Shown here piece by piece: positions 1 to 11,167 of a DNA stretch of 64,000 nt. Below the pieces are notes generated by a model. The model saw only the letters and a program-made list of their open reading frames with translations. It was not told the DNA's origin and made no database searches. Each line of letters starts with the position of its first letter. Position 1 is the first letter of the stretch. The position numbers and the translations under genes are program-made. Source of the DNA: JALSHZ01 sp964614535 (GTDB lineage Bacteria > Pseudomonadota > Gammaproteobacteria > UWMA-0217); the NCBI GenBank assembly GCA_964614535.1, contig CAZTOZ010000029.1:4881-68880 (forward strand). The letters are read 5' to 3'.

Positions 1-493
1 CGGTGTCGGGAACATAGGGGAACTCGACGCCGCCGATGGTCTCGTTGGGCGTGTAGTGGACATAGGCGGCATCGGCATTGAAATGCAGGCTGTCGGCATC
101 GGGAACACGGGTGAAGCCGCTCTCCTCGGTGGAGGCGACGACATCGACCTCGCCATAGGCCCTGGCCTGGGCGATCGCCTTCTTCGACCAGGCCCCGGTG
201 TTGATGTAGTCGGCACGGCCCCTGCCACGCAGCAGATTCATCGGAATCGCCGCAAACTGGAGGCTGGCGCCCCCCTGCAGAAACAGCACCTTGTAGTTGT
301 CGGGAATGGCCAGCAGCTCACGCAGATCGGCCTCGGCCTGTTCGGCGATCGACAGGAAGGCCTTGCCGCGATGGCTCATCTCCATCACCGACATGCCGGC
401 GCCCTGCCAGTCCAGCAATTCGTCCCGCGCCTGCTGCAATACCGGCTCCGGCAGCATCGCCGGACCCGCGCTGAAGTTGAATACTCTGCTCAT
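1..493 (-). CDS. serC: Phosphoserine aminotransferase, 3' part outside window
   Basis: PLP-dependent enzyme of serine and pyridoxine synthesis that converts 3-phosphohydroxypyruvate and glutamate to phosphoserine. Only the first ~164 codons are inside the window; the reading frame stays open to base 1. The translated start (MSRVFNFSAGPAMLPEPVL) is the typical SerC N-terminus, and the FLQGGASLQFAAIPMNL segment, which forms part of the cofactor and phosphate pocket in the family, is clear. The start is the ATG at 493. It lies 99 bp downstream of gyrA on the same strand, an arrangement also known from Pseudomonas, so co-transcription with gyrA is plausible. Confidence 0.95.
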   Translation of the reverse strand, partial: MSRVFNFSAGPAMLPEPVLQQARDELLDWQGAGMSVMEMSHRGKAFLSIAEQAEADLRELLAIPDNYKVLFLQGGASLQFAAIPMNLLRGRGRADYINTGAWSKKAIAQARAYGEVDVVASTEESGFTRVPDADSLHFNADAAYVHYTPNETIGGVEFPYVPDT

Positions 494-592
494 CTCTTTT
501 CCCAAAGGTCGTGCGAAAAAATTCCGTGGACGCCACGACCGGCGCGTCGCGGCGCGGGTTCCGCCAGCGCGGAACGACAGCCCGGGGACGGA

Positions 593-3160
<2,568 letters not shown>

Positions 3161-3205
3161 TACTTCCCTGGATTGGAGCTGGATTGAGGCAGAAACGCGG
3201 ATTTT

Positions 3206-3235
3206 ACCATAGAAGCCCTACCTACGGCACAGCAA
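3206..3235 (-). promoter_or_regulatory. Candidate sigma70 promoter of gyrA
   Basis: On the minus strand TTGCTG (3235-3230) is followed after 18 bp by TATGGT (3211-3206), about 45 bp upstream of the gyrA start. The match is moderate (4 of 6 in each hexamer). I see nothing else definite in the rest of the 308-bp gap between gyrA and the OmpA-family gene (3161-3468). Confidence 0.35.
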
Positions 3236-3468
3236 AAGAAAGGGCGTAGAAAACGTCTCAGGGCGTTTCGAGGCCATATCGCCGGACCCGACACCACGCT
3301 CCCCTCATCGGCGGGAGGAGACACCACTGCCCCGTTCGCATTCCGGCAAATTGTAAACTACTATTGACACCACTGATCGAATGGTCGCGGCATCACCCTC
3401 GCGCGGCCACGTCAACCCAGGACACGCAAAACCCATTGCGCTTACGACATTCAAGGAGACCCCGCGAC

Positions 3469-4107
3469 ATGAACAACAAGCCCCTCGTCAAACTCACGCC
3501 CGTGCTGACGGCCGCCATCCTCGCCGGCGCACCGCTGGGCAGCGCGCTGGCGCACACCGGCTATGTCTGGGCCGCCGACGGCAGCCATGTCCGCGACGCC
3601 TTCGGCAACTGCGTCAAGACCAGCGCCTGGACCAAGGAGGCATGGACCGAGGCCTGCGGCAAACCAGCCAAACCCAAGCCCAAACCCAAACCGGTCGCCC
3701 AACCGGTGGAGCCGCCGCCGGTGCCGCCGGTACCGACCCGGCCGGTCATCGAGACGGTGACGATCGACAGCATGACCTTCTTCGACTTCGACAAGGCGCA
3801 ACTCGACGCCGACAGCCAGGCCGCGCTCGATGCCATCATCGAACAGCTCAAGACCTTCGTCACGGTGAAGGAAATCCGTATCACCGGCCATACCGACAGC
3901 ATCGGCACCCGTGAATACAATCAGAGACTGTCCGAACGCCGCGCCCAGGCAGTGGCCGACTACCTGATCGGCCGGGGCGTCAATCCCAAGCTGATCTCCA
4001 CCGCTGGCGCCGGGGAGGACCAGCCGATCGCCGACAACGGCACCCCGGAGGGACGCGCCAAGAACCGCCGTGCCGTCATCGACATCATCGGCACCAAGCC
4101 GAAGTAA
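3469..4107 (+). CDS. OmpA-family outer-membrane/peptidoglycan-associated protein (first paralogue)
   Basis: 212-residue exported protein. The ATG at 3469 was chosen because it follows AAGGAGA and opens a signal peptide (MNNKPLVKLTPVLTAAILAG, cleavage near SALA-HTG). A short mature head carries two Cys (GNC and EACG), followed by a proline/lysine linker (KPKPKPKP...) and a C-terminal OmpA domain (~97-208) with the peptidoglycan-binding signature ITGHTDSIG and the NQRLSERRAQAV helix. There is no N-terminal OmpA beta-barrel, so this is a soluble or periplasmic wall-anchoring type. The next gene is a paralogue with the same head, linker and domain. The precise function is unknown. Confidence 0.9.
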   Translation: MNNKPLVKLTPVLTAAILAGAPLGSALAHTGYVWAADGSHVRDAFGNCVKTSAWTKEAWTEACGKPAKPKPKPKPVAQPVEPPPVPPVPTRPVIETVTIDSMTFFDFDKAQLDADSQAALDAIIEQLKTFVTVKEIRITGHTDSIGTREYNQRLSERRAQAVADYLIGRGVNPKLISTAGAGEDQPIADNGTPEGRAKNRRAVIDIIGTKPK

Positions 4108-4206
4108 CACCGGCGGCGCAAGGATGCGCCCAACCGGACTGCGACGGCAAACCACTGAAAACCCGAAGAAGACAGCAAGACACATCGACTGCTTCGGACA
4201 TGGTGC

Positions 4207-4226
4207 AAAGGCCATGCCGGCCTTTT
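4207..4226 (+). terminator. Rho-independent terminator-like hairpin
   Basis: AAAGGCC (4207-4213), loop ATGCC, GGCCTTT (4219-4225) followed by T, 100 bp after the stop of the first OmpA-family gene. The stem is perfect but the T run is short. The rest of the 467-bp gap 4108-4574 is AT-rich from about 4370 and holds the promoter of the second paralogue. Confidence 0.5.
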
Positions 4227-4426
4227 CCGGCCGCCGGGCGCGCCCCGCATCGACCATTGCCGCAAAGCGCCGGACGGCCTTTGCGGCAATGGCTCCCCCC
4301 CTCCAGACCACCACTTCGACCAGCCGATGCCACCACCTTTTCACCCCAAGTGACCACCCGGGGCGCGTCAAGAATTTGTCAATTCTCGGCGACACCCGAG
4401 AAAGTGTTGCATATTTGCATCAAAAG

Positions 4427-4455
4427 TTGCTGGATTATTTAGAAAAGTGTATTAA
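4427..4455 (+). promoter_or_regulatory. Candidate sigma70 promoter of second OmpA-family gene
   Basis: TTGCTG (4427-4432), 17 bp spacer, TATTAA (4450-4455), within a locally AT-rich stretch that contrasts with the GC-rich surroundings. It leaves a leader of about 110 nt before the ATG at 4575. Confidence 0.5.
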
Positions 4456-4574
4456 AATAGCTACTACGATTTCTGTTAAGCACGCGCATGCATTGTTTAA
4501 AAGGAAGTCACCCGGCTAATCTTTCAAGGAAATCTCAGATTCTTCATCTTTCCAACCAATTCGAGGCTATAGCT

Positions 4575-5249
4575 ATGAAAAAAACAAGTGCGATCAGTAC
4601 CTTGTCGGCGGTAGCGGTTCTAGTGGCAGCAATGGCGCCGGTTTCCCCGGCCATCAGCGGCTGTGCTTACACCGTATCGGCCGGCGGCGCCAACGTCAGG
4701 GACTCGCAGGGCAACTGCGTCAGAACATCCACCTGGTCGAAGGACCAGTGGACCGAGGCCTGCGGCAAACCCAAGCCGAAGGCCATGCCGAAGCCCAAGC
4801 CGAAGCCGGCACCACAGCCAGTGGCCACGCCCGAACCGGCACCGGTTCCCGTTGCACCGGCACCGGAGCCCGTGAAGCAGACCGTGACGCTGACCAGCGC
4901 TTCCGGCCAGGCCAACTTCGAAGTCGGCAGTGCCCGTCTGACCGAAAGCGGCCGTGCCGCCATCGATCAGGTGATCGAGGAGCTGCGTGGTTTCGATCGC
5001 GTCAAGTCGATCATCATCACCGGCCACACCGACAGCACCGGCTCCGCAGCCTTCAACCAGAAGCTGTCCGAGCGTCGTGCCGCGGCGGTTCGCGACTACA
5101 TGATCTCTCGCGGTGTCAATCCCGCGCTGCTGACAGCCATCGGCGCCGGTGAAGACCAGCCGATCGCTGACAACGGCACCAAGGAAGGCCGCGCGATGAA
5201 CCGTCGCGTCGAGATCGAAATCGAGGGCATCAAGACCGTCACCGAGTAA
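4575..5249 (+). CDS. OmpA-family protein (second paralogue)
   Basis: 224-residue exported protein built like its upstream neighbour: signal peptide (MKKTSAISTLSAVAVLVAAM), a small head with the shared pattern NVRDSQGNCVRTSTW...EACG, a Lys/Pro/Ala-rich linker (KPKAMPKPKPKPAP) and a C-terminal OmpA domain with IITGHTDSTGS and NQKLSERRAAAVRDY. The two genes are evidently a tandem duplication. The second has its own AT-rich promoter region and a strong terminator behind it, so it is likely transcribed separately. The start ATG at 4575 is fixed by the signal peptide. A role in tethering the outer membrane to peptidoglycan is inferred from the domain only. Confidence 0.9.
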   Translation: MKKTSAISTLSAVAVLVAAMAPVSPAISGCAYTVSAGGANVRDSQGNCVRTSTWSKDQWTEACGKPKPKAMPKPKPKPAPQPVATPEPAPVPVAPAPEPVKQTVTLTSASGQANFEVGSARLTESGRAAIDQVIEELRGFDRVKSIIITGHTDSTGSAAFNQKLSERRAAAVRDYMISRGVNPALLTAIGAGEDQPIADNGTKEGRAMNRRVEIEIEGIKTVTE

Positions 5250-5272
5250 GTCCACGAGGACTTTCGATCCAG

Positions 5273-5303
5273 AGGCCGGCCCGTTTCACGGGTCGGCCTT
5301 TTT
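5273..5303 (+). terminator. Rho-independent terminator
   Basis: An 11-bp stem (AGGCCGGCCCG at 5273-5283 with CGGGTCGGCCT at 5289-5299, one G-U pair), loop TTTCA, then a T run, 24 bp after the stop of the second OmpA-family gene. Confidence 0.9.
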
Positions 5304-5395
5304 CGTGCCCGCGGCTTTTTTCCGCCATCCCCCGCTCACAGGGTTTCGATCAGCCCATCCCTGGCTTTTCCACCGCACTGCTATAATCCGCCCCC

Positions 5396-6724
5396 ATGAA
5401 ACCGATCGATACGCTGATCTGCGCCCGCTGGGTGATTCCGGTCGAACCGGCAACGGTGCTCGACGACCACGCGGTCGCGATCATGCAGGGGCGCATCGTC
5501 GATCTGCTGCCCACCGCGCAGGCGGAACGGCGCTACGACCCCGCCGAGCGCATCGACCGTCCCCACCACGCCCTGCTGCCCGGCTTCGTCAATGCCCACA
5601 CCCACGCGGCAATGAATCTGCTGCGGGGTATCGCCGACGATCTGCCGCTGGACGTCTGGTTGCAGCAGCACATCTGGCCGGCCGAAGCCCGCTGGCTGAG
5701 CGAGGCGTTCGTTCGCGACGGCACGCTGCTCGCCATCGCGGAGATGATTCGCGGCGGCACGACCACCTTCAACGACATGTACCTGTTCCCCGACGTGGCG
5801 GCAGAATGCATCACGCGCAGCGGCCTCCGCGCCGCTCTCGGCATCGTCGTCATCGATTTTCCGACGCCGTGGGCCAGGGACGCGGACGAATACCTCGCCA
5901 AGGGGCTGGCACTGCACGACGAACTCAAGGGCGACCCGCTGATCTCGATCCAGCTCGCGCCCCATGCGCCCTACACCGTCTCCGATGAACCGCTGGCGAG
6001 GATCGCCACGCTCGCCAACGAGCTGGAGCTGCCGGTACACATCCACCTCCACGAAACCGAGGGGGAGGTCGGGCAGGCGGTCACCACCACCGGCCGGCGA
6101 CCGATCGAACGACTGCGGGATCTGGGGCTGCTCGGGCCCTCCTTGCTCGCCGTCCACATGACGGCGCTGGACGACGGCGACATTGCGCTGGCGGCCGAAC
6201 ACAACATCCACGTCATCCACTGCCCCGAGTCCAATCTCAAGCTTGCCTCCGGGATCTGCCCGGTGACCCGACTTCAGGACGCCGGCATCAACGTCGCCCT
6301 CGGCACCGACGGGGCCGCCAGCAACAACGACCTCGACATGCTCGGCGAGATGCGCAGCGCGGCATTGCTGGCCAAGGGCGTCAGTGGCGACGCCAGCCGC
6401 CTCGACGCCCACGAGGCGCTGACGATGGCGACGTTGAACGGCGCCCGCGCGCTCGGCATCGCCGACCGGGTGGGGTCGATCACACCGGGCAAGGCGGCCG
6501 ACCTGATCGCCGTCGATCTCGACACCATCGAGACGCAACCCCACTACGACCCGGTCTCGGCCCTGGTCTACAGCGCCGGCCGTCACCAGGTCACCGACAA
6601 CTGGGTGGCCGGCCGCGCGCTGCTGCGCGACCGGTTGCTCACCACCCTCGACGAATCCGCGCTGCTGGAGACGGCCCGACAATGGCAGCAGCGCATCACC
6701 TCCAATACGGCGGAAACACCATGA
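5396..6724 (+). CDS. mtaD: Amidohydrolase, 5-methylthioadenosine/S-adenosylhomocysteine deaminase type (TRZ/ATZ family)
   Basis: 442-residue metal-dependent hydrolase of the TRZ/ATZ family. Members deaminate MTA, SAH or adenosine-related purines. Zn-binding motifs are intact: GFVNAHTHAAMN near residue 63, HIHLHET near residue 216, the following VIHCPESNLKL segment, and LGTDGAASNNDLDM with the catalytic Asp. Its TGA overlaps the ubiG ATG (ATGA), and the same order (TRZ/ATZ hydrolase, ubiG, HAD phosphatase) is found near gyrA in Pseudomonas. The family assignment is firm; the exact substrate is inferred. Confidence 0.88.
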   Translation: MKPIDTLICARWVIPVEPATVLDDHAVAIMQGRIVDLLPTAQAERRYDPAERIDRPHHALLPGFVNAHTHAAMNLLRGIADDLPLDVWLQQHIWPAEARWLSEAFVRDGTLLAIAEMIRGGTTTFNDMYLFPDVAAECITRSGLRAALGIVVIDFPTPWARDADEYLAKGLALHDELKGDPLISIQLAPHAPYTVSDEPLARIATLANELELPVHIHLHETEGEVGQAVTTTGRRPIERLRDLGLLGPSLLAVHMTALDDGDIALAAEHNIHVIHCPESNLKLASGICPVTRLQDAGINVALGTDGAASNNDLDMLGEMRSAALLAKGVSGDASRLDAHEALTMATLNGARALGIADRVGSITPGKAADLIAVDLDTIETQPHYDPVSALVYSAGRHQVTDNWVAGRALLRDRLLTTLDESALLETARQWQQRITSNTAETP

Positions 6725-7434
6725 CGACGACACCGACCAACATGGATCCCACGGAGATCGCCAAGTTCGAGGCGCTGGCCTCACGCTGGTGGGATCCCAA
6801 CAGCGAATTCAAACCGCTGCACGACATCAACCCGCTGCGGCTCGACTACATCGATCGTCTGGCCGGTGGGCTGGCCGGCAAGCGGGTGCTGGACGTGGGC
6901 TGCGGCGGCGGCATTCTCTCCGAGGCAATGGCCGCGCGCGGCGCCGAGGTGACCGGCATCGACCTCGGCGAGGCGCCGCTATCGGTGGCGGAACTGCATC
7001 TGCTGGAAAGCGGCGAGCAGGTCGAATACCGCCGTATCGCCGCCGAAGCGCTGGCCGACGAAATGCCGGCAGCGTTCGACGTCGTCACCTGCATGGAGAT
7101 GCTGGAGCACGTCCCCGACCCTGGCGCCATCGTCGCGGCCTGCAGCCGGCTGGTCAAACCCGACGGCAAGGTCTTCTTCTCCACCATCAACCGCAACCCC
7201 AAGTCGTTCCTGTTCGCCATCGTCGGCGCCGAGTACCTGCTCAACCTGCTGCCCAAGGGCACCCACGAATACGCCAAGTTCATCCGCCCGTCGGAACTGG
7301 ATCACTGGGCGCGGCAGAGTGGCCTGGAGACCATCGACGTCACCGGCATGAGCTACAACCCGCTCAGCGGCCGCTACTGGCTCGGCAACGACGTGAGCGT
7401 CAACTATCTCTGCGCCACGGTCAAAACCGGATGA
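6721..7434 (+). CDS. ubiG: Ubiquinone biosynthesis O-methyltransferase UbiG
   Basis: 237-residue SAM-dependent methyltransferase that carries out both O-methylation steps of ubiquinone synthesis. It shows the UbiG opening EIAKFEALASRWWDP, SAM motif I VLDVGCGGGILSEAMA, and the CMEMLEHVPDP and PKGTHEYAKFI segments conserved in the family. The ATG at 6721 overlaps the upstream stop by 4 bp, so initiation probably depends on translational coupling. A second in-frame ATG at 6742 would also give a complete domain. Confidence 0.96.
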   Translation: MTTTPTNMDPTEIAKFEALASRWWDPNSEFKPLHDINPLRLDYIDRLAGGLAGKRVLDVGCGGGILSEAMAARGAEVTGIDLGEAPLSVAELHLLESGEQVEYRRIAAEALADEMPAAFDVVTCMEMLEHVPDPGAIVAACSRLVKPDGKVFFSTINRNPKSFLFAIVGAEYLLNLLPKGTHEYAKFIRPSELDHWARQSGLETIDVTGMSYNPLSGRYWLGNDVSVNYLCATVKTG

Positions 7435-8099
7435 GCGGGTACCGCTGCGTTCTGTTCGATCTCGACGGCACCCTCGCCCACACCGCCGGCGACCTGCTGG
7501 CCGCGCTCAACCGGGTATTGGCCGAGGAGCAACGCCAGCCGCTGCCGATGTCGGCGGTGCGAGACCATGTCTCCCACGGCACCCATCATCTGCTGCGGCT
7601 CGCCTTTGGCAACGATCAACCAAAGGCCGACTTCGCCCGCCGCCGGCAACGATTCCTCGATCACTACCGGCAAAACATCTGTGAACACACCCGACTGTTT
7701 CCCGGCACCAGCGCCCTGCTCGAGGCGATCGAGCGGGACGGCGGGCGCTGGGGCATCGTCACCAACAAACCGGCCTTCCTCACCGATCCGCTGATCTACG
7801 AACTGGAGCTGGAAGAACGCGCCGCCTGCGTCATCAGCGGCGACACCACCGCCGAGACCAAACCCCACCCGCTGCCGATGCTGACCGCCGCCGAGCGGGC
7901 CGGGGTTCGCCCCGATCAGTGCATCTACGTCGGCGATGCCCAACGCGACATCGAGGCCGGCAACGCCGCCGGGATGCTCACCCTGATCGCCGACTGGGGC
8001 TACATCGACGCCGGCCAGACCCCCGCACAGTGGGGCGCCGATGGCCACGTCGCCCACATGGGCGAGATTCTCGACTGGTATCGCGGGCTGCGCCCATGA
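7431..8099 (+). CDS. HAD-IA family phosphatase (phosphoglycolate phosphatase Gph / MurNAc-6-phosphate phosphatase MupP type)
   Basis: 222-residue haloacid-dehalogenase phosphatase. HAD motif I is VLFDLDGTLAHTA (nucleophile Asp and general acid Asp), motif II is GIVTNKP, the Lys of motif III is in AETKPHPLP, and motif IV is YVGDAQRDIEAG. It overlaps ubiG by ATGA. Sequence databases usually call this type phosphoglycolate phosphatase. However, the gene directly after ubiG in Pseudomonas encodes MupP, which dephosphorylates MurNAc-6-phosphate in cell-wall recycling, and synteny favours that role here. The sequence alone does not separate the two. Confidence 0.88.
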   Translation: MSGYRCVLFDLDGTLAHTAGDLLAALNRVLAEEQRQPLPMSAVRDHVSHGTHHLLRLAFGNDQPKADFARRRQRFLDHYRQNICEHTRLFPGTSALLEAIERDGGRWGIVTNKPAFLTDPLIYELELEERAACVISGDTTAETKPHPLPMLTAAERAGVRPDQCIYVGDAQRDIEAGNAAGMLTLIADWGYIDAGQTPAQWGADGHVAHMGEILDWYRGLRP

Positions 8100-9397
8100 C
8101 GCCCGACGGCGCCATCGAAGGGCTGCTCGCCATCGCCGCGCTGGTCGGCGCGGTGATCGGCTACCTCATCGCCTGGTTGCGGGCGCAACGGGAGATCCAG
8201 CGCCTCAACGTCGATCTCGCCCGGCTGGAGACCGAGCTGGAAGGGGATGCCGAGCACTATCAGGCGCAGCTGGAGACGCTGCAACAGGCCCGCAACGAGA
8301 TGGCGCGCCACTTCGCCCTGCTCTCCCACCGCGCGCTGAAGCAGAACAACAGCCTGTTCCTGCAACTGGCCAACCAGAACCTGAAGCTGCAACAGCATCG
8401 GGTGCAAAGCGAGCTGGAGCGCAAGCAGCAGGCCGTCGACGCCCTGATCGAGCCGATTCGCGAGACGCTGGAACGCACCGAGCAACGGCTACAACAGATC
8501 GAGAAGGAGCGCCAGCGCAGCTTCGGCGAACTGAGCGAACAGATTCGCAAGCTGGCGACGACCGAGGGGGCGCTACAGCGCGAGACGCAGAATCTCGTTC
8601 AGGCGCTGAAACGCCCCGACGTGCGCGGACGCTGGGGGGAGATGACGCTGAAAAGACTGGTGGAACTGGCCGGCATGGTCGAATACGCCGATTTCGCCGA
8701 GCAGGTCGACGCCAGCGACGGCGAGCGCCGCCTGCGGCCGGACATGGTGATCCGCATGCCCGACCAGCGTGAACTGATCGTCGATGCCAAGACGCCGTTG
8801 AGCGCCTATCTGGAAGCCATCGACGCCAACGGGGAGGAGGAGCGCAAGGCGGCGCTGAAGCGGCACGCCCGCAACCTTCGTGAACGGATGAAGGCACTGG
8901 CATCGAAACAGTACTGGGCACAGTTCGACAAGAGCCCCGATTTCGTCGTGTTGTTCGTTCCCGGCGACCAGTTTCTCGGCGCCGCGCTGGAACACGACCC
9001 GGCGCTGCTGGAGGATTCGCTGCGGCAAAACGTCGTCCTCACCACCCCTTCCAGCCTCGTCGCCATGCTCCGCGCGGTGGCCTTCGGCTGGCGTCAGGCC
9101 AAGTTCTCGCAAAATGCCGAACAGATCCGCACACTGGGCGAGGCGCTCTACCAACGCATCGGCACACTGACCGAACATTTCGCCCGGCTCGGCCAAAGCC
9201 TCGACAACAGCGTTTCGGCCTACAACCGGGCCATCGGTTCACTGGAGCGACAACTGACGCCGGCGGCCCGCAGGATGCACGAGCTGGGCATCGGCGGGAA
9301 AAAGGATCCGGTCCCGCTGGAGCCGGTGGAACAGCAAGCCCGGGAGGTTTTGGCGGCCCGACCGTCCAGCGATGACAGCCGGCCTCCGGCGGAGTGA
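8096..9397 (+). CDS. rmuC: DNA recombination protein RmuC
   Basis: 433-residue RmuC, a membrane-anchored coiled-coil protein with a nuclease-like domain that limits inversion at short inverted repeats. An N-terminal transmembrane helix (residues ~5-27) is followed by a long coiled coil (~30-165) and the RmuC domain beginning at RPDVRGRWGEMTLKRLVELAGM. Also present are RLRPDMVIRMPD and LIVDAKTPLSAYLEA, the PD-(D/E)xK-like core. The start overlaps the upstream stop (ATGA), making it the last gene of the mtaD-ubiG-phosphatase-rmuC unit. Confidence 0.95.
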   Translation: MTPDGAIEGLLAIAALVGAVIGYLIAWLRAQREIQRLNVDLARLETELEGDAEHYQAQLETLQQARNEMARHFALLSHRALKQNNSLFLQLANQNLKLQQHRVQSELERKQQAVDALIEPIRETLERTEQRLQQIEKERQRSFGELSEQIRKLATTEGALQRETQNLVQALKRPDVRGRWGEMTLKRLVELAGMVEYADFAEQVDASDGERRLRPDMVIRMPDQRELIVDAKTPLSAYLEAIDANGEEERKAALKRHARNLRERMKALASKQYWAQFDKSPDFVVLFVPGDQFLGAALEHDPALLEDSLRQNVVLTTPSSLVAMLRAVAFGWRQAKFSQNAEQIRTLGEALYQRIGTLTEHFARLGQSLDNSVSAYNRAIGSLERQLTPAARRMHELGIGGKKDPVPLEPVEQQAREVLAARPSSDDSRPPAE

Positions 9398-9454
9398 AAC
9401 GCCAACCCTGCCGGCCACGGAAAGACGTCGGCGGCGGCGTATTCCGCAACGCCG

Positions 9455-9940
9455 CTACTTCTTCCCCTTGCCGTAGAGATATTTCGTGAACGTCGCCACG
9501 TCGGAGCTTTGCCGGCGCACCAGGTGGTCGAGGCTGACGATGGCGAATTCGAGCAGGTTGACGACGATATAGGGATGCTCGACGCGCAGACGCTGGTACA
9601 TTTCCCGGGTGAGCTTGAGCAACCGGGTCTCGTCCTTGACGGCACGCAGCCGCACGGTGCGGGGCTGACGATCGAAAAAGGACATCTCGCCGGCCAGCTC
9701 CCCCTGGCGCATCCTGCCGACTTCCAGCTCCTCGTTACCATCGTCGGCCAGGAGCACCACCTCGCCCGACAACACCAGATAGAGCGCATCCCCCACCTCC
9801 CCGATGTCGGCGATGGTTTCTCCCTTGTCGAAGGTCACCTCCTGGGTGAATTCGAGAAAGGTGTCGATCTCGCTGGCCGTCAGGGCCTTGCAGAGTTCGT
9901 GGTCGCGCAGGAAGTGCTTTACGAGTTCCTTGTCCGCCAT
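9455..9940 (-). CDS. Cyclic nucleotide-binding domain (CRP-like fold) protein without DNA-binding domain
   Basis: 161-residue protein consisting of one cNMP-binding beta-roll (~15-130) with GEVGDALYLVLSGEV and GELAGEMSFFDRQPRTVRLRA, the phosphate-binding-cassette region, plus a helical tail. There is no helix-turn-helix, so it is not a transcription factor by itself. The ATG at 9940 follows GGGAGA. It lies 35 bp downstream of the formyltransferase on the same strand and converges with rmuC. The ligand and partner are unknown; such stand-alone domains usually act as sensor modules. Confidence 0.85.
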   Translation of the reverse strand: MADKELVKHFLRDHELCKALTASEIDTFLEFTQEVTFDKGETIADIGEVGDALYLVLSGEVVLLADDGNEELEVGRMRQGELAGEMSFFDRQPRTVRLRAVKDETRLLKLTREMYQRLRVEHPYIVVNLLEFAIVSLDHLVRRQSSDVATFTKYLYGKGKK

Positions 9941-9975
9941 GGCATGGGTCTCCCGGTCTGAGGTCACGACGAAGT

Positions 9976-10923
9976 CTACTCCAGCCGATGCAAATGGGCC
10001 ACGAGCAACCCGGGCGCACGCACCAACGTGGGCAGATGGAGACGTGGGATCAGCTCGATCTCCCCCCGCCGCGTCTCCAGCCGCAGCCGCAACCCCGCCG
10101 GGCGCAGGCGCCAGTCGTCCGGCCCCGGCCGGCTCGAGACGATGCCCCCCACCCGCCAACGCAACAACCGACGCCACCCGGCCGGAACGCCCTGCGTCAC
10201 CGGCCAGTACTCCATGAAGCGCAGCACGCGCCAGATCCTCTCCAGCGGCCAGCGGCGCCAATCGATGAAGGCCAGCAACGAGGGGTGACCGGGGTTCGGC
10301 GCAAAGACCGCCCCCGGCATCGGCGGTGGCGGGCGACCACGCTCTCCCCGGGCCACCTTGTCGATGGCCTCGGGCAGCAACTGGGCCGCCACCCCGGCCA
10401 GCAGGCGGTCGAGTTCCCGGGACGAGGCGCCAGCCGGCAGCGGCACGGCGCGCTGTACCAGCAGCGGACCGGTATCGATGCCGGCGTCGATACGATGGAT
10501 GGTGACGCCGCCCTCGCTCTCAGCATGAACCACCTGCCACAACAGCGGCGACCCGCCCCGGTAGTTCGGCAGCAACGAATAGTGAATGTTGATCGCGCCC
10601 AGCCGCGGCGCATCGAACACCGTCTCCGGCAACAGCGGGGCCTTGCAGGTGATCAACAGATCCGCGTCGAGCCGGCGCAGCCAGGCAGCAAAGCCTTGCG
10701 CATCCCCCGCATGATAGTGGAAACACGGCAACCCGCGACCCGCCGCCCAGTCGGCCAGCGGCCGATCCGCGCGCAACCGCTGCCAGCCGGCGCGCAGATA
10801 GCGGGTCGCCCGCCGGCCGCCAGTCGGCGGCGGGTCGTCCGTTGCCACACCGACGAGCCGGTGGGCCGATACCACACTGCGCAGCAGCCCGTTGGCGCAC
10901 GGGGTCATGAAGACGATTCTCAC
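9976..10923 (-). CDS. Fmt-like formyltransferase
   Basis: Protein of about 315 residues of the 10-formyltetrahydrofolate-dependent formyltransferase fold. The catalytic Asn-His-Asp set is visible: Asn112 and His114 in AINIHYSLLPNYRGGSP, and Asp150 in RIDAGIDTGPLL. The chosen start is the GTG at 10923 because GGGAGG lies 7 nt upstream and homology begins with VRIVFMTP; longer forms have no ribosome site. The C-terminal ~100 residues are divergent and Arg/Trp-rich, unlike classical Fmt, and no def (deformylase) gene is adjacent. It is probably not the housekeeping Met-tRNA formyltransferase but a paralogue acting on another amine. Confidence 0.75.
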   Translation of the reverse strand: MRIVFMTPCANGLLRSVVSAHRLVGVATDDPPPTGGRRATRYLRAGWQRLRADRPLADWAAGRGLPCFHYHAGDAQGFAAWLRRLDADLLITCKAPLLPETVFDAPRLGAINIHYSLLPNYRGGSPLLWQVVHAESEGGVTIHRIDAGIDTGPLLVQRAVPLPAGASSRELDRLLAGVAAQLLPEAIDKVARGERGRPPPPMPGAVFAPNPGHPSLLAFIDWRRWPLERIWRVLRFMEYWPVTQGVPAGWRRLLRWRVGGIVSSRPGPDDWRLRPAGLRLRLETRRGEIELIPRLHLPTLVRAPGLLVAHLHRLE

Positions 10924-11167
10924 AACAAACCCTCCCATGGGGGTGAAGGCACACTTTATTGACTGACCCATTGCCAATGAACAGGTTCCCGGGCACGTCA
11001 ATGACAATGGTCAACACGCCAGCGGGAGGGGCGTGGGATACTTGCCGATACAAGCATTGGCGGGCCTTCGAGCAGCCGGGGTAAACCCCAAGCACAAGAC
11101 TCGATAGAATGGGTCGGATCGGCCATGCAAAAACGACATCCAGCGGCCCCGGGACCAGGAAACCACC

